Shown: one piece after another, positions 59,144 to 60,339 of the stretch | Layout of the letters: every line of letters begins with the position of its first letter | How positions within the stretch are numbered: position 1 is the stretch's first letter | NCBI GenBank assembly: GCA_023428085.1 | Contig: JAEYZK010000120.1 | Coordinates: forward strand, 1 to 60,339 | Reading direction: 5' to 3' | Source: Pseudomonadota bacterium | GTDB taxonomy: Bacteria; Myxococcota; Myxococcia; Myxococcales; Anaeromyxobacteraceae | Length of the DNA: 60,339 nucleotides | Translations under genes and position numbers: made by a program | Notes under the pieces: generated by a model | What the model saw: only the letters and a program-made list of their open reading frames with translations | What the model was told of the DNA's origin: nothing | Databases searched by the model: none

Positions 59144-60339
59144 GGCGGGTCTTCGGGATCGAGACCGAGTACGGGCTGACGGGACGTCGCGGCGGCCTGA
59201 GACTCGGGTCGAGCGATGCCGCCACGGTGCTGTTCAGGCCGCTCGTGGAGGAGTACCGCGCGTCCAACGTGTTCCTGGACAACGGCGGCAGGCTCTACCT
59301 GGACGTGGGCGCCCATCCCGAGTACGCCACCCCCGAGTGCCTCACACCGCTGGACGCCGTGGTCGCCTCGCGGGCGGGGGACCGCCTCGTCTCCGGCCTG
59401 GCGGCCCGGGCGAGCGCGCTGGCGCGCGACGAGGGAGTCGAGCTCGGGCTGCGGCTCTTCAAGAACAACACCGACGCCCACGGCAACTCCTACGGCTCGC
59501 ACGAGAACTACCTGATCTCCCGCGACCTCGATCCCGAACTCGTGGCCGACCTGCTCGCGAGCTTCCTGGTCACACGTCAGGTGCTGTGCGGCAGCGGCAG
59601 GCTGGTGCGCGGCAGCTTCCTGATCAGCCAGCGGGCGGACCACCTGCACGCCTCCTATGCGGCGACCACCACGCGGGCTCGTCCGTTGGTGAACAGCCGG
59701 GACGAGCCGCTGGCCGACCCCGCGAGGTTCAGGAGGCTGCACGTGCTCGCGGGGGACTCGAACCTCAGCGAGCCGTCCGCCTGGCTGCGCCTGGCGAGCA
59801 CCGAACTGGTGCTGCGGCTGATCGAGGAAGGCAGGACCGACGCGCTCGCGCGGCTGAGGCTGGCCGAGCCGATGGACGCCCTGCCGGTGGTGGCCCGCTT
59901 GGTCGACGCCGTCCTCACCCTCGCCGACGGCTCGACCATCGGCGCCCTCGACCTGCAGCACGAGTTCGCGGCCCTGGTCGAGCCACTGCCAGAGGAGGAA
60001 CCAGTCAGGGACGCGTGGTTGCGCGTCGTGGACGCGCTGGGCGCCGGCGACCCCGACGCCGTGGCCGACACCGTCGAGTGGGCCGCCAAGCGCAGGCTGC
60101 TGGCGGAGTTCCGCGAACGGCACGGCCTGGCGGCGACCGACCCCAGGCTGGCGGCGCTCGACCTCGCCTTCCACGAGTTGGGGGAGTCGTCGGTGTTCTC
60201 CCGCCTGGAGCGGGCAGGCGTCGTCGCGCGACTGAGCACCGACGACGAGGTGGCGTCGGCGGTGGCCGAGCCGCCCGCGGGCACGAGGGCCGCCGTCCGC
60301 GGGCGCCTCATCGCGGCCGCCCGGCGGGCGGGCGCGGAC
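59140..60339 (+). CDS. pafA: Pup-protein ligase PafA (cut by window end)
   Basis: 400 codons are present; the C-terminus lies beyond the window. It starts at GTG (VRRVFGIETEYGLTG), overlapping the rluB stop. SNVFLDNGGRLYLDVGAHPE, YATPEC, LFKNNTDAHGNSYGSHENYL and SQRADHLHASYAATT identify it as a member of the carboxylate-amine ligase family that joins Pup to protein lysines. PafA rather than Dop is favoured because residues after the catalytic Asp match PafA, and the start lacks the Dop loop. It is an actinobacterial marker. In many genomes pafA lies near proteasome genes, so its place next to rluB is noteworthy. Confidence 0.85.
   Translation, partial: MRRVFGIETEYGLTGRRGGLRLGSSDAATVLFRPLVEEYRASNVFLDNGGRLYLDVGAHPEYATPECLTPLDAVVASRAGDRLVSGLAARASALARDEGVELGLRLFKNNTDAHGNSYGSHENYLISRDLDPELVADLLASFLVTRQVLCGSGRLVRGSFLISQRADHLHASYAATTTRARPLVNSRDEPLADPARFRRLHVLAGDSNLSEPSAWLRLASTELVLRLIEEGRTDALARLRLAEPMDALPVVARLVDAVLTLADGSTIGALDLQHEFAALVEPLPEEEPVRDAWLRVVDALGAGDPDAVADTVEWAAKRRLLAEFRERHGLAATDPRLAALDLAFHELGESSVFSRLERAGVVARLSTDDEVASAVAEPPAGTRAAVRGRLIAAARRAGAD

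Overview
The window reads as two unrelated bacterial chromosomes joined end to end. Bases 1-41,634 look like a high-GC myxobacterium of the Anaeromyxobacter type. The genes are NrdR-linked riboflavin genes, a yceD-rpmF-plsX-fab lipid operon, a multi-domain CheA start, many sensor and redox genes, and a strong C/G third-position bias rich in CTC and GCG. Bases 41,677-60,339 look like a high-GC actinobacterium, probably of the Propionibacteriaceae type. The evidence is the actinobacterial order tlyA-nadK-recN-pyrG-nudix-xerD-parA-scpA-scpB-rluB, a Pup ligase gene (pafA), and near-leaderless GTG starts. Between them lie 26 G, a CGGCCG core and 10 C (41,635-41,676), which together contain a NotI-type GCGGCCGC palindrome. 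I read this as a false join, so the two halves should be annotated and interpreted separately. Genus assignments are inferences from gene content, not from a search.

Left half. From 1 to 15,298 everything is on the minus strand. A TTGACT-N16-TATAAT promoter (14,510-14,537) starts a DUF177-rpmF-plsX-fabH-fabD-fabG-acpP-fabF run for phospholipid and fatty-acid synthesis. It continues with rpiB, glyA, nrdR and a tightly overlapped ribD-ribE-ribBA-ribH-nusB block, then a stand-alone M17-N-like protein and the start of cheA. Two intergenic gaps (6,203-6,285 and 8,086-8,148) are filled by heptanucleotide tandem repeats. A plus-strand tRNA-Arg(CCG) at 15,537 has its own promoter and terminator. It is followed by an accessory island with a frameshifted IS66 tnpB relic and a three-gene HTH / AAA ATPase / subtilisin operon with a dyad operator.

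From 20,335 to 41,561 come a Cys-rich exported protein, a CopB-type copper ATPase with small periplasmic and cytochrome c neighbours, and a seven-gene minus-strand redox operon. That operon runs NarI-like cytochrome b, NarB/NapA-like molybdoenzyme, 4x[4Fe-4S] protein, Rieske, small membrane protein, HPP permease, hemerythrin. Next are a Pal-like lipoprotein and a pseudo-SGNH hydrolase. An operon then encodes a membrane-anchored sensor/trehalose-6-phosphate synthase fusion, OtsB and a sensor histidine kinase. A DUF2254 membrane protein and an NADPH-FMN reductase close this half.

Right half. A minus-strand sugar operon comes first in coordinates: PMI-like cupin, DUF4432 epimerase-like protein, a two-domain ABC ATPase, two permeases and a lipoprotein binding protein, nearly all joined by 4-base overlaps. 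A palindromic operator pair lies upstream of it. Divergent from it runs the plus-strand core block for rRNA methylation, NAD phosphorylation, DNA repair, CTP synthesis and chromosome segregation. The block ends in pafA, which is cut by the window end.

The strongest candidates for something little described are the cytoplasmic-molybdoenzyme/Rieske/HPP/hemerythrin operon, the HTH-ATPase-subtilisin island, and the sensor-tethered trehalose synthase.
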